Source: JBIOJB01 sp044450465 (GTDB lineage Bacteria > Chloroflexota > Dormibacteria > Dormibacterales > Dormibacteraceae). From it: 6,694 nucleotides of DNA. A program made the position numbers and the translations under genes. Positions within the stretch are counted from its first letter, which is position 1, and each line of letters opens with the position of its first letter. Under the pieces are notes generated by a model, which saw only the letters and a list, made by a program, of their open reading frames with translations, had not been told where the DNA came from and searched no databases. Of the stretch, positions 1 to 6,426 are shown one piece after another. Where the stretch lies: NCBI GenBank assembly GCA_044450465.1, contig JBIOJB010000131.1, positions 1-6,694 of the forward strand. The letters run 5' to 3'.

Positions 1-452
1 ACCTGGACGAGGTGCTCATCCTCGGCCAGGGAGTGGACGGCCAGCGCCGTCAGCTTCTGAAGACCTTCGAGGAAGCCCAGCGTCCGCTCCTTCTCGGCAC
101 CGCGAGCTTCTGGGAGGGCATCGACGTGCCCGGCGACAAGCTGAGCTGCGTGATCATGGTCCGCCTCCCGTTTCCCGTGCCGTCAGAGCCCGTCTACGCC
201 GCACGCGCAGAGCTTGTGCGAGACCCATTCACTCAGCTGGCCCTGCCGCAGGCGGCGCTTCGGCTCAAGCAGGGGTTTGGGAGGTTGATACGGCGTTCAA
301 CCGACCGCGGGGCGGTGGTCGTGCTGGACAACCGCATTCTCGGTCGGGACTACGGCAAGACCTTCCTCGACGTGCTGCCTCCGGCCTCCCGCTTTGTCGG
401 CCCCGCGAACGAGATCGCGGATCGGGTTGGCGAGTGGCTGGACGAGGTGTGA
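1..452 (+). CDS. dinG: DinG/XPD-type ATP-dependent DNA helicase, C-terminal part (5' truncated by window)
   Basis: Only the last ~149 codons are present; the frame is open from base 3 and the gene starts upstream of the window. The visible part is the second RecA-like lobe of a superfamily 2 DNA helicase. GTASFWEGIDVPG is the motif V region and QGFGRLIRR, about 50 residues later, is motif VI with the arginines that contact ATP. The segment between them (VIMVRLPFPVPSEP) is characteristic of DinG/XPD C-terminal helicase domains. Family members unwind DNA 5' to 3' and often carry an Fe-S cluster, but the region that would show the cluster or a fused exonuclease domain lies outside the window, so the subtype is open. 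The protein ends soon after a conserved RDYGKTFLDVLPPA block, so the 3' end looks natural. The TGA stop at 450-452 overlaps the GTG start of rsmI in a GTGA arrangement, which suggests translational coupling. Confidence 0.85.
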   Translation, partial: LDEVLILGQGVDGQRRQLLKTFEEAQRPLLLGTASFWEGIDVPGDKLSCVIMVRLPFPVPSEPVYAARAELVRDPFTQLALPQAALRLKQGFGRLIRRSTDRGAVVVLDNRILGRDYGKTFLDVLPPASRFVGPANEIADRVGEWLDEV

Positions 453-1144
453 GCCGGCTCTTCGTGGTCGCCACTCCGATCGGGAACCTCGAGGACGTGA
501 GCGCGCGCGCGCTCAGGGTGCTGTCCGAGGTGAGCGCGATCGCGGCGGAGGACACGAGGATCACCTCCAGGCTCCTGGCGCGCCACCAGATCCGAAAGCC
601 GCTCATCAGCTACAGGGCGCCCGTCGAGCGCCGGGGCCTGCCCCGCGTGCTGGCCGCCCTGGAAGTGGGCGACGTGGCTCTTGTCAGCGACGCCGGCACG
701 CCAACGCTATCCGACCCTGGCCAGGCGCTGGTCACCGCGGCCTGGGCGGCGGGACACACGGTGGTACCCATTCCGGGCCCGAGCTCCGTGACCGCGGCCC
801 TGTCGGTTGCAGGCTACGGAGGTCAGGGCTTCACCTTTCTCGGGTACCTGCCGCGCAAGCCGGGGGACATGAGGCGGCTGTGCTCGGCGGTGGAAGGGAG
901 TGAACGCCCAAGCGTGGTGTTCGAATCGCCGTTTCGCATCCGCAAGTCGCTTCAACTGATCGCGGAAGCCCTGCCCGGGCGCCACCTCACGGTCGCTCGC
1001 GAGCTGACCAAGCTGCACGAGGAGACAATCAGGGGCACTGCGGCGCAGGTGCTTGCCGCCCTCGGGGAAAGGGCGCGCGGCGAGTTCACGCTCGTCATCT
1101 CAGGCGTTTCCGACCCTGTCAACGCAGGTCAGCCCGAGGAGTGA
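449..1144 (+). CDS. rsmI: 16S rRNA (cytidine-1402-2'-O)-methyltransferase RsmI, short form
   Basis: RsmI uses S-adenosylmethionine to 2'-O-methylate C1402 in the decoding centre of 16S rRNA. The 231-aa product is a tetrapyrrole-methylase-fold (TP_methylase) protein. Visible signatures are VATPIGNLEDVSARAL (residues 7-22), EDTRITSRLL (34-43), SDAGTPTLSDPG (80-91), then PGPSSVTAAL, FLGYLPRK, FESPFRI and ARELTKLHEE, ending in GEFTLVISG. The GTG at 449 was chosen because it puts the first beta strand at the N-terminus, as in the family, and overlaps the upstream TGA by four bases. An in-frame GTG at 434 would add five residues of no recognisable value. No well-spaced Shine-Dalgarno sequence is seen (GAGG at 444-447 is too close), so translation probably couples to the helicase gene. 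The protein stops about where the catalytic domain ends; E. coli RsmI (about 286 aa) has an extra C-terminal helical domain that is absent here. Confidence 0.95.
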   Translation: MSRLFVVATPIGNLEDVSARALRVLSEVSAIAAEDTRITSRLLARHQIRKPLISYRAPVERRGLPRVLAALEVGDVALVSDAGTPTLSDPGQALVTAAWAAGHTVVPIPGPSSVTAALSVAGYGGQGFTFLGYLPRKPGDMRRLCSAVEGSERPSVVFESPFRIRKSLQLIAEALPGRHLTVARELTKLHEETIRGTAAQVLAALGERARGEFTLVISGVSDPVNAGQPEE

Positions 1145-1160
1145 CGGATACTTTCGGTTC

Positions 1161-2894
1161 ATGACCAGGACGGTCCTCGTCGCCCCCGCGTGGCCTTATG
1201 CCAATGGTCCTCGCCACATCGGTCACGTCGCGGGCTTCGCCGTGCCCGCGGACGTGCTGGCGCGTTTCGAGCGCCTGCGCGGCTCGCGAGTCCTCATGGC
1301 GAGCGGCACCGACGAGCACGGCACGCCCATCACGTTCGAGGCAGACAAGCTCAGCATCGCGCCTCGCGAGTTCGCCGATCGCAACAACGCTCTCATCGTC
1401 GACGACCTGCGGCGGCTGGGGATGACCTACGACGTGTTCACCCGGACGACGACCGCGAACCACTACCGCGTCACCCAGGACCTTTTCCTGCAGCTGTTCG
1501 AGAAGGGCTACCTGGTCAAGAAGCAGCAGATGGGCGCCTTCGACCCTGCGAGCGGGCGCACGCTCCCGGACCGGTACATCGAAGGCAAGTGCCCGATCTG
1601 CGGGAACCCTGACGCCCGTGGCGACCAGTGCGACAACTGCGGCAACCAGCTGGACCCGCTCGACCTGATCAATCCTCATCAACGTGGAAGTGACGCCCCC
1701 GTCGAGTTTCGTGAGACCGAGCATTTCTTCTTTGACCTCCCGGCCTTCGGCGAGCAGTTGACCACCTGGATCGAAAGCCACGAGGATTGGCGACCCAACG
1801 TCCGCAAGTACTCGCTCGAGTACGTGAGCAATCTCAAGCCGCGCGCCATAACGCGCGACCTCGACTGGGGCGTGCCGGTACCGCTGCCGGGCTGGGAGGA
1901 CAACCCCCACAAGAAGATCTACGTCTGGTTCGACGCCGTCATCGGCTACCTGTCGGCGTCCATCGAGTGGGCCCGCACTCGCGGCGAGCCCGACGCCTGG
2001 AAGGACTGGTGGCAGAACCCGCAGAGCCGCCACTACTACACGATGGGCAAGGACAACATCACCTTCCACACCGTGATGTGGCCGTCGATCCTCATGGGCA
2101 TCGGCGATATGAATCTGCCCGACGAGATAGTCGCCAGCGAGCACCTGCACATGGAGGGCAAGAGGCTCTCGACCAGCCGCGGCCACGTGATCTATGTGCG
2201 CGATGTGCTGGACCGATACGACCCAGACGCGCTGCGTTACTACCTCATGATCGCAGGGCCGGAGAACCAGGACACCGACTTCACGTGGTCAGAGTTCATC
2301 AGGCGCAACAACGACGAGCTGGTGGCGACGTGGGGCAACCTCGTGCACCGCACTCTCGTCAATGCCCACCGCAACTTCGGCGCGGTGCCAACGCCCGGAC
2401 CACTGTTGCCGCAGGACCGAGAGATCATCGACGAGGTGGAGAAAGGGCTCGAAGCCGAGGCCGCCCAGCTGGAGCAGGCGCGGTTTCAGGTCGGTCTCAA
2501 GATTGCCATGCAGCTGGCCGCACGAGTGAACGTCTACCTCGGCACCGAGCAGCCGTGGCACACGATCAAGACCGACCGAGAGAGGGCAGGGACGGTGCTG
2601 TACGCCGCGCTCCGCTGCGTGGACAACTTGAAGACGATGCTGACCCCGTTCCTGCCGTTCTCCTCCCAGCGATTGCATCGGATGCTCGGCTACGAGGATG
2701 TCATCGCGCCACAGCCTGAGGTGCGCGAGGTCACCGAGGACGGATCCACACATTCGGTGTTGACCGGCGATTACCCGATGGACGACCGCTGGCGTCCGTC
2801 GGAGCTGCCGCCCGGCCGCAAGCTGCCGACGCCCGAGGCCCTGTTCAAGCGGCTGGACGATCCGCTCGCCGAGGCGATCCCAGAATCTTCGTAG
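1161..2894 (+). CDS. metG: Methionyl-tRNA synthetase (MetG1 type, no C-terminal dimerisation domain)
   Basis: This class I synthetase charges tRNA-Met in the cytoplasm. The 577-aa product opens with the Rossmann-fold strand and PYANGPRHIGH, where HIGH is residues 19-22, followed by the GTDEHGTPI block (49-57). The connective insertion carries two CxxC knuckles, C144/C147 and C157/C160, within CPICGNPDARGDQCDNC, the four-cysteine metal-binding form. DWGVPVPLPGW and KKIYVWFDAVIGYL are further synthetase blocks. The second ATP signature reads KRLSTSRG (334-341), a variant of KMSKS. The helical anticodon-binding domain follows (ATWGNLVHRTL, then LGTEQPWHTIKTD). The C-terminal EMAPII-like tRNA-binding domain of long MetRS is absent. 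ATG 1161 is chosen because it lies directly before TVLVAPAWPYANG; the frame is open back to 1053, but that stretch is rsmI coding sequence and adds nothing MetRS-like. The gap to rsmI is 16 nt with no clear Shine-Dalgarno sequence. Its 3' end overlaps the proposed tatD start. Confidence 0.97.
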   Translation: MTRTVLVAPAWPYANGPRHIGHVAGFAVPADVLARFERLRGSRVLMASGTDEHGTPITFEADKLSIAPREFADRNNALIVDDLRRLGMTYDVFTRTTTANHYRVTQDLFLQLFEKGYLVKKQQMGAFDPASGRTLPDRYIEGKCPICGNPDARGDQCDNCGNQLDPLDLINPHQRGSDAPVEFRETEHFFFDLPAFGEQLTTWIESHEDWRPNVRKYSLEYVSNLKPRAITRDLDWGVPVPLPGWEDNPHKKIYVWFDAVIGYLSASIEWARTRGEPDAWKDWWQNPQSRHYYTMGKDNITFHTVMWPSILMGIGDMNLPDEIVASEHLHMEGKRLSTSRGHVIYVRDVLDRYDPDALRYYLMIAGPENQDTDFTWSEFIRRNNDELVATWGNLVHRTLVNAHRNFGAVPTPGPLLPQDREIIDEVEKGLEAEAAQLEQARFQVGLKIAMQLAARVNVYLGTEQPWHTIKTDRERAGTVLYAALRCVDNLKTMLTPFLPFSSQRLHRMLGYEDVIAPQPEVREVTEDGSTHSVLTGDYPMDDRWRPSELPPGRKLPTPEALFKRLDDPLAEAIPESS

Positions 2895-3634
2895 ACACCC
2901 ATCTCCACCTGGAGGAGCTGGGTGATCCCACAGCCGTCGTGGCCGAGGCGGTCTCGGCAGGCGTCACCCGCATGATCACCATGGGGGTCGACCTCGAGCG
3001 CAGCCGGAAGGCGGTGGAGCTTGCGCACGCATATGAGGGAGTGTGGGCGGGAGTCGGCCATTATCCACTCGAGCCCGCCGCGTTCGACAAGCCGGCCATT
3101 CGCGAGCTGGCGAAGGACGAAAGAGTGGTGGCCATCGGAGAGATCGGCCTCGATTTCGGAGAGGCCGACGAGGCCGGCCGCATGGGCCAGCTGGAGCGGC
3201 TCGACGCGCTGATGGACATGGCGGTGGAGCTGGACCTACCTGTTTCCGTCCACAATCGCGGTGCCGACGCCCAGATCGAGTTAGCGATCAGGAACCATCC
3301 GGGCCTGACCGGCGTGATGCACTACTTCGCCCTGGACTGGGACTGGGCGCAGCGCTTCCTGGACCTCGGCTTCTATCTCTCCTTTGCCGGCCTCGTGACC
3401 CGGCCCAGCCGCCACCTGCTTCGTGATGTCGCCGCGCGCTGTCCGGCGGATCGCCTACTTCTCGAGACGGACTCCCCGCACGGTAACGCGCACAAGCGCA
3501 TGGGAGTGCCGAACCGGCCCGCATATCTGCTCGACACCGCCGAGCTGGTGGCCCAGCTGCGCGGTCTCTCCATCGCCGAGCTCGCAGAGGTCGAGAGCGC
3601 CAACGGGGCCAGGCTCTTCCGACGCATGACGTGA
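2885..3634 (+). CDS. tatD: TatD-family metal-dependent hydrolase/deoxyribonuclease; apparent ATC start
   Basis: TatD proteins are TIM-barrel amidohydrolase-like enzymes with two divalent metals and 3'-5' DNase activity, implicated in DNA repair and DNA fragmentation. Counting from the ATC at 2885 the product is 249 aa, the usual length. It reads (M)FVDTHLHLEEL, with H6/H8 as the first metal pair, then GVGHYP (H59), AIGEIGLDF (E86), VSVHNR (H123), GVMHYF (H146) and LLLETDSP (D196), the complete metal-ligand series. The C-terminal ANGARLF block is also typical. The first conventional start in this frame after the HxH motif is GTG 2939, which would delete the first beta strand and both histidines of HxH and so should yield a defective enzyme. 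No ATG, GTG or TTG lies between the in-frame stop at 2717-2719 and 2885 (one CTG at 2789). ATC 2885 falls exactly where relatives have ATG and has GAGG ten bases upstream (2871-2874). Family identity is firm; the start is uncertain. The stop overlaps the ksgA start. Confidence 0.88.
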   Translation: MFVDTHLHLEELGDPTAVVAEAVSAGVTRMITMGVDLERSRKAVELAHAYEGVWAGVGHYPLEPAAFDKPAIRELAKDERVVAIGEIGLDFGEADEAGRMGQLERLDALMDMAVELDLPVSVHNRGADAQIELAIRNHPGLTGVMHYFALDWDWAQRFLDLGFYLSFAGLVTRPSRHLLRDVAARCPADRLLLETDSPHGNAHKRMGVPNRPAYLLDTAELVAQLRGLSIAELAEVESANGARLFRRMT

Positions 3635-4482
3635 TCGATCCTGCCGATTCGCGCCAGCTCGAGGCCATCCTGCGGCGCCACCGGATCGATCTCCGGCATC
3701 GCCTCGGCCAGAACTTCCTTACCGATATGACCCTGCGGGATTCCATCGCTCTAGCGACCGGCGCCACGTCGGAGGACGTGGTCGTCGAGGTCGGCGCGGG
3801 CGTGGGCACCCTCACGATCGCGCTGGCGCCAGTGTGCCGCGAACTGATCGCGATCGAGCTCGACGAGCGTCTCGTCGAGGTGCTGCGCGAGACGACGGCC
3901 CCGCATCCGAATGTTCACGTGGTGCATGAGGACGTGCTTCGATTCGATTTCCGCGCGTCCTTCCCACTTGGAGGCGAGGTGGTCGCAGGCAACATCCCGT
4001 ACCACCTGACCGGCGCTCTGGTTCGCAAGCTGCTCGACCTTCCGCACCGCCCTCGCCGGCTGGCGTTTGTCGTGCAGAAGGAGGTCGCCGAGCGCTGGAC
4101 GGCCACCACCGGAGCCAGCCTTTCCACCGTCGCGGTCCAGGTTTTCACCTCGCCGCGCATCGCGCTGAACATCGCGGCGCGGTCGTTCACGCCACCGCCA
4201 AAGGTCGACTCCGCACTGGTCGTGCTGGAGGTCAGAGAGCGCCCAGCCGTCACCGTCGACGATCTGAACCGCTTCTTCCGGCTCGTCGAGGCAGTCTTCC
4301 AATCCCGCAGGAAGCAGCTGGGTGGGACCCTCGCCCGGGTTTCGGGCATCGAACGGGCTGAAGCTGCGGAACGCCTCGACAAGCTCGGAATCGACCCGAC
4401 CCGCAGGCCGCAGACACTCACCCTGCAGGAGTGGGAACGTGTCTATGGGGGCTTCGGAGGGTCGGCGCTGGTTAATCTCTAG
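3631..4482 (+). CDS. rsmA: 16S rRNA (adenine-1518/1519-N6)-dimethyltransferase RsmA/KsgA
   Basis: RsmA (KsgA) dimethylates two adjacent adenosines in the terminal helix 45 loop of 16S rRNA late in 30S assembly, and its loss classically confers kasugamycin resistance. The 283-aa product has RLGQNFLTD (24-32), the SAM-binding motif I EVGAGVG (53-59), the acidic ribose-binding IELD (75-78), EDVLRFDF (100-107) and the catalytic NIPY (121-124). QKEVAERWTA, FTPPPKVDSALVVL and the C-terminal FQSRRKQLGGTLA block follow. Length and motif order are normal, with no missing key residue. The GTG at 3631 overlaps the tatD stop as GTGA and places GQNFLTD at the expected depth. No Shine-Dalgarno sequence is obvious, so coupling to tatD is likely. 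Its order after metG and tatD matches Gram-positive genomes, but no rpfB intervenes and no ispE follows. Confidence 0.97.
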   Translation: MIDPADSRQLEAILRRHRIDLRHRLGQNFLTDMTLRDSIALATGATSEDVVVEVGAGVGTLTIALAPVCRELIAIELDERLVEVLRETTAPHPNVHVVHEDVLRFDFRASFPLGGEVVAGNIPYHLTGALVRKLLDLPHRPRRLAFVVQKEVAERWTATTGASLSTVAVQVFTSPRIALNIAARSFTPPPKVDSALVVLEVRERPAVTVDDLNRFFRLVEAVFQSRRKQLGGTLARVSGIERAEAAERLDKLGIDPTRRPQTLTLQEWERVYGGFGGSALVNL

Positions 4483-4487
4483 CCGCT

Positions 4488-5810
4488 ATCGAGCAACCGA
4501 TTCGTTTTCCCGTCGAGGGGCCGGGTGGCTTTCGTGCCGTCCTTCGCCATACCGCGTTCCGCAACATCTGGTTTGCGCAGCTCGCAGCGCAGCTGGCGGA
4601 CAAGTTCCTGCTGTTCTCGCTGCTGATCCTCGCCTACCACATCTCCGGGGGCAGCACGCTCGTAGCCGTGATGCTGCTCACGTACACCGTGCCCGCGGTG
4701 CTCTTCGCGCCGCCGGCGGGAGTCATCGCCGATCGGTTGGATCGCAAGCAGATCATGCTGTGGTGCAACTTCAGCCGGGCTGCGGTGGTGGCTCTCATTC
4801 CGCTCGCGGCCCTGGTTCCAGCCCTACGGGATAACTTCGCTCATCTTCTGCTTATAACCCTCGTCTTCTCAGCTGTGGGTCAGCTCTTTGGGCCGGCCGA
4901 GGCGGCCGTCATCCCCACCATCCTTCCGCGTCAGGCGCTGATCACGGCCAACTCCATGGCGCTGCTGACCATGGTGCTCACCCTCGTGGTCGGCGGCGCG
5001 CTGGCGCCGGTGGTGGCGAGGATCGACCTTTACGCGCCTTACTGGTTCTCCGCCGTCCTGCTGGTGATCGCGGGCGGCCTCATATTTCTGGCCGACATCC
5101 CAAGGCTGGAGCGCAAGACCGAGTCACCGGTGGCGGAGAGTCGGAGCCGCTTTCACATGATGGTGGTCGACCTGAAGGAAGGGCTCGACGCCATGCGCGA
5201 CTCGCTCGGCTTGCGGCTCGCGTTTGGGCAGGTGAGCATCGCCGTGCTGGTGCTGTTCATGCTTTTCACCCTGGCGCCCGCATATGTCAGCAAGGTGCTT
5301 GAGATCTCCACGCAGGACACGTATGTGATCCTCGCGCCCGCGACCGGCGGAGCGATGCTCAGCGCCGTGCTGCTGGGCCAGTTCCTGCGCCACCTGGATC
5401 GCACGCGCGTGCTCGCAGGCTCGCTGCTGGCGAACGGCGTGACGCTGCTCGCTCTTGCCGCCGTACCGGAGGCGATGGCGCAGTTCCCGGATCTGCAGGT
5501 GCACAACCGGATCACGGGGGCGTCTTTCAGCTTTCTGCTCGGAGTCGAGTTTGGCGCGATCATGATCCCGGCGATCACCTACCTCATGGAGGAGACGAGT
5601 GATGCGATTCGCGGACGCATCTTCGCGCTGCTCTACATGGTGATCAACGGAGTCACCGCGGTACCGGTCCTGATCGCGGCCGCCCTGGCCGACGCGATCG
5701 GCACCGCCCACGTGATCGGAGGGATGGGCGGAGTGCTGCTCGCGGGCGGCGTCGCGATCATCGCGGCCGGGCGGCGCGTCTCTGAGCCAAGAACAAGGTC
5801 AACACGATGA
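4488..5810 (+). CDS. Major facilitator superfamily transporter (unknown substrate); start codon unresolved
   Basis: This is an integral membrane transporter of the MFS fold, resembling DHA3/drug-efflux-like proteins; the substrate cannot be read from sequence. Counting from ATC 4488 the product is 440 aa. The first membrane segment is about residues 26-50 (FRNIWFAQLAAQLADKF onward), the second about 57-77, followed by the loop 2-3 motif A, GVIADRLDRKQ (78-88). Many hydrophobic segments follow. A charged central loop (LERKTESPVAESRSRF) separates the two halves, and the C-terminus is basic (PRTRSTR). The first conventional start is GTG 4668 (ATG 4671 follows), which falls inside the second helix and discards the first. 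The frame is open back to a TAA at 4473-4475 but contains no ATG, GTG or TTG before 4668; the possible starts are ATC 4488, ATT 4500, CTT 4542 and CTG 4593. Position 4488 lies 5 nt after the ksgA stop. No convincing ribosome binding site is seen. Family call is secure; the 5' end is not. The 3' end overlaps dedA. Confidence 0.85.
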   Translation: MEQPIRFPVEGPGGFRAVLRHTAFRNIWFAQLAAQLADKFLLFSLLILAYHISGGSTLVAVMLLTYTVPAVLFAPPAGVIADRLDRKQIMLWCNFSRAAVVALIPLAALVPALRDNFAHLLLITLVFSAVGQLFGPAEAAVIPTILPRQALITANSMALLTMVLTLVVGGALAPVVARIDLYAPYWFSAVLLVIAGGLIFLADIPRLERKTESPVAESRSRFHMMVVDLKEGLDAMRDSLGLRLAFGQVSIAVLVLFMLFTLAPAYVSKVLEISTQDTYVILAPATGGAMLSAVLLGQFLRHLDRTRVLAGSLLANGVTLLALAAVPEAMAQFPDLQVHNRITGASFSFLLGVEFGAIMIPAITYLMEETSDAIRGRIFALLYMVINGVTAVPVLIAAALADAIGTAHVIGGMGGVLLAGGVAIIAAGRRVSEPRTRSTR

Positions 5811-6348
5811 GGATCACCACGACCAGGCCTCCGATGCCGATATCGCGGATGATCGCCTCCAGCAGCGGGAGGTTGCTGCCGAGCACGTAGCCGGCAACGC
5901 CGATGGCGGTAGCCCATGCCAACCCGCCGAGAGCGCTGAACAGCTGGAACCGCCAGAACGGCATGCGGGCCATCCCGGCCAGGAGCGAGCCCCACGTGCG
6001 CAGGCCCAGCACGAATCGCGCAGCCAGCACCGCCCGGTCTCCGTACTGGGCAAAAAAGAGCTCGGAACGGGCGATGTGATCCGGGCGGATCCTGAAGAGC
6101 CTCCCAAATCGCTCAACGAAAGGGCGGCCGCCCCGATAGCCGAGCCAGTAGCCCAGGTCAGCACCGGCGGTGGCTCCAAGGAATCCGAAGAGGATGACCA
6201 GCACGATCGAGTGATGTCTCGCGGCGGCCCAGGCGGCTGCGGCCAGCAGCAGGGCTTCGCCCGGAAAGGGAATGCCGGCGCTCTCGATCAGGATGCCGAG
6301 CCCAGCTGACGGGTAGCCGAGCGCGTCGACGATTGCAGCAGGGTTCAC
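5758..6348 (-). CDS. DedA-family (SNARE-associated/VTT domain) inner membrane protein
   Basis: DedA proteins are polytopic membrane proteins linked to membrane-potential homeostasis and, for several members, undecaprenyl-phosphate or phospholipid flipping. The 196-aa product has the hallmark IESAGIPFPGEALLL near residue 20. A second hydrophobic stretch has the glycine pattern GATAGADLGYWLGYRGG. FFAQYGDRAVLAARFVLGLRTWGSLLAGM carries the conserved arginines, and MPFWRFQLFSALGGLAW precedes the last helices. The C-terminus is a basic tail (QRRAARPR). The start is the GTG complementary to 6346-6348 because it directly precedes the conserved N-terminus and has a G-rich tract (complement of 6354-6360) five bases upstream that could act as Shine-Dalgarno. 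The open frame continues to 6555, but that stretch runs antisense through thrS and is not DedA-like. Its last 53 bases lie antisense to the end of the MFS gene. It is divergent from thrS. Which lipid or ion it serves is unknown. Confidence 0.93.
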   Translation of the reverse strand: MNPAAIVDALGYPSAGLGILIESAGIPFPGEALLLAAAAWAAARHHSIVLVILFGFLGATAGADLGYWLGYRGGRPFVERFGRLFRIRPDHIARSELFFAQYGDRAVLAARFVLGLRTWGSLLAGMARMPFWRFQLFSALGGLAWATAIGVAGYVLGSNLPLLEAIIRDIGIGGLVVVILIVLTLFLAQRRAARPR

Positions 6349-6353
6349 GGTTG

Positions 6354-6398
6354 CCCCCCCGCACGCCGGGGAGGTCGCGCAAAGCGTGGATGGGGGGG
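6354..6398 (-). promoter_or_regulatory. GC-rich imperfect inverted repeat in the dedA 5' leader, pairing the G7 ribosome binding tract
   Basis: A run of seven C (6354-6360) faces a run of seven G (6392-6398), and CACGC (6362-6366) faces GCGTG (6384-6388). Together these give 12 G-C-rich pairs with a 1-by-3 internal loop and a 17-base terminal loop. Read on the minus strand, the complement of 6354-6360 is a GGGGGGG tract five bases upstream of the dedA GTG, the only Shine-Dalgarno-like element there, and it would be buried in the stem. The structure could limit dedA translation if transcription starts upstream of it. It lies upstream of the predicted thrS start site, so it would not be in thrS mRNA. 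No dedA promoter could be assigned with confidence. Confidence 0.4.
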
Positions 6399-6426
6399 TG
6401 AGGCCTGGATCAACCGTCCATATACT
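6398..6426 (+). promoter_or_regulatory. Putative thrS promoter giving a near-leaderless transcript
   Basis: TATACT at 6421-6426 matches the sigma-70-type -10 consensus at five of six positions. A weak -35 candidate, GTGAGG (6398-6403, three of six to TTGACA), sits 17 bases upstream. The expected start of transcription would be around 6432-6434, only about 3-5 nt before the thrS ATG, and no strong Shine-Dalgarno sequence is present. Nearly leaderless mRNAs of this kind are common in high-GC Gram-positive lineages. The call rests on sequence resemblance and position only. Confidence 0.4.

Noticed and set aside
394..903. 169-codon + strand frame overlapping the helicase end and rsmI
   Set aside because: Arg/Gly-rich translation in the wrong frame of two well-supported genes.
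1119..2186. 355-codon open frame on the minus strand opposite metG
   Set aside because: It is antisense to a clear MetRS gene, shows no family motif, and is the kind of long open frame expected in GC-rich DNA.
1787..2719. 310-codon + strand frame inside metG, in the same frame as tatD
   Set aside because: Arg/Ala/His-rich low-complexity translation without motifs, ended by TGA at 2717-2719; an out-of-frame shadow of metG.
2720..2894. MetG-TatD fusion through -1 frameshifting, since the tatD frame is open back to 2720
   Set aside because: No X-XXY-YYZ slippery heptamer was found in the metG frame over this stretch, and the intact MetRS stop argues for separate proteins.
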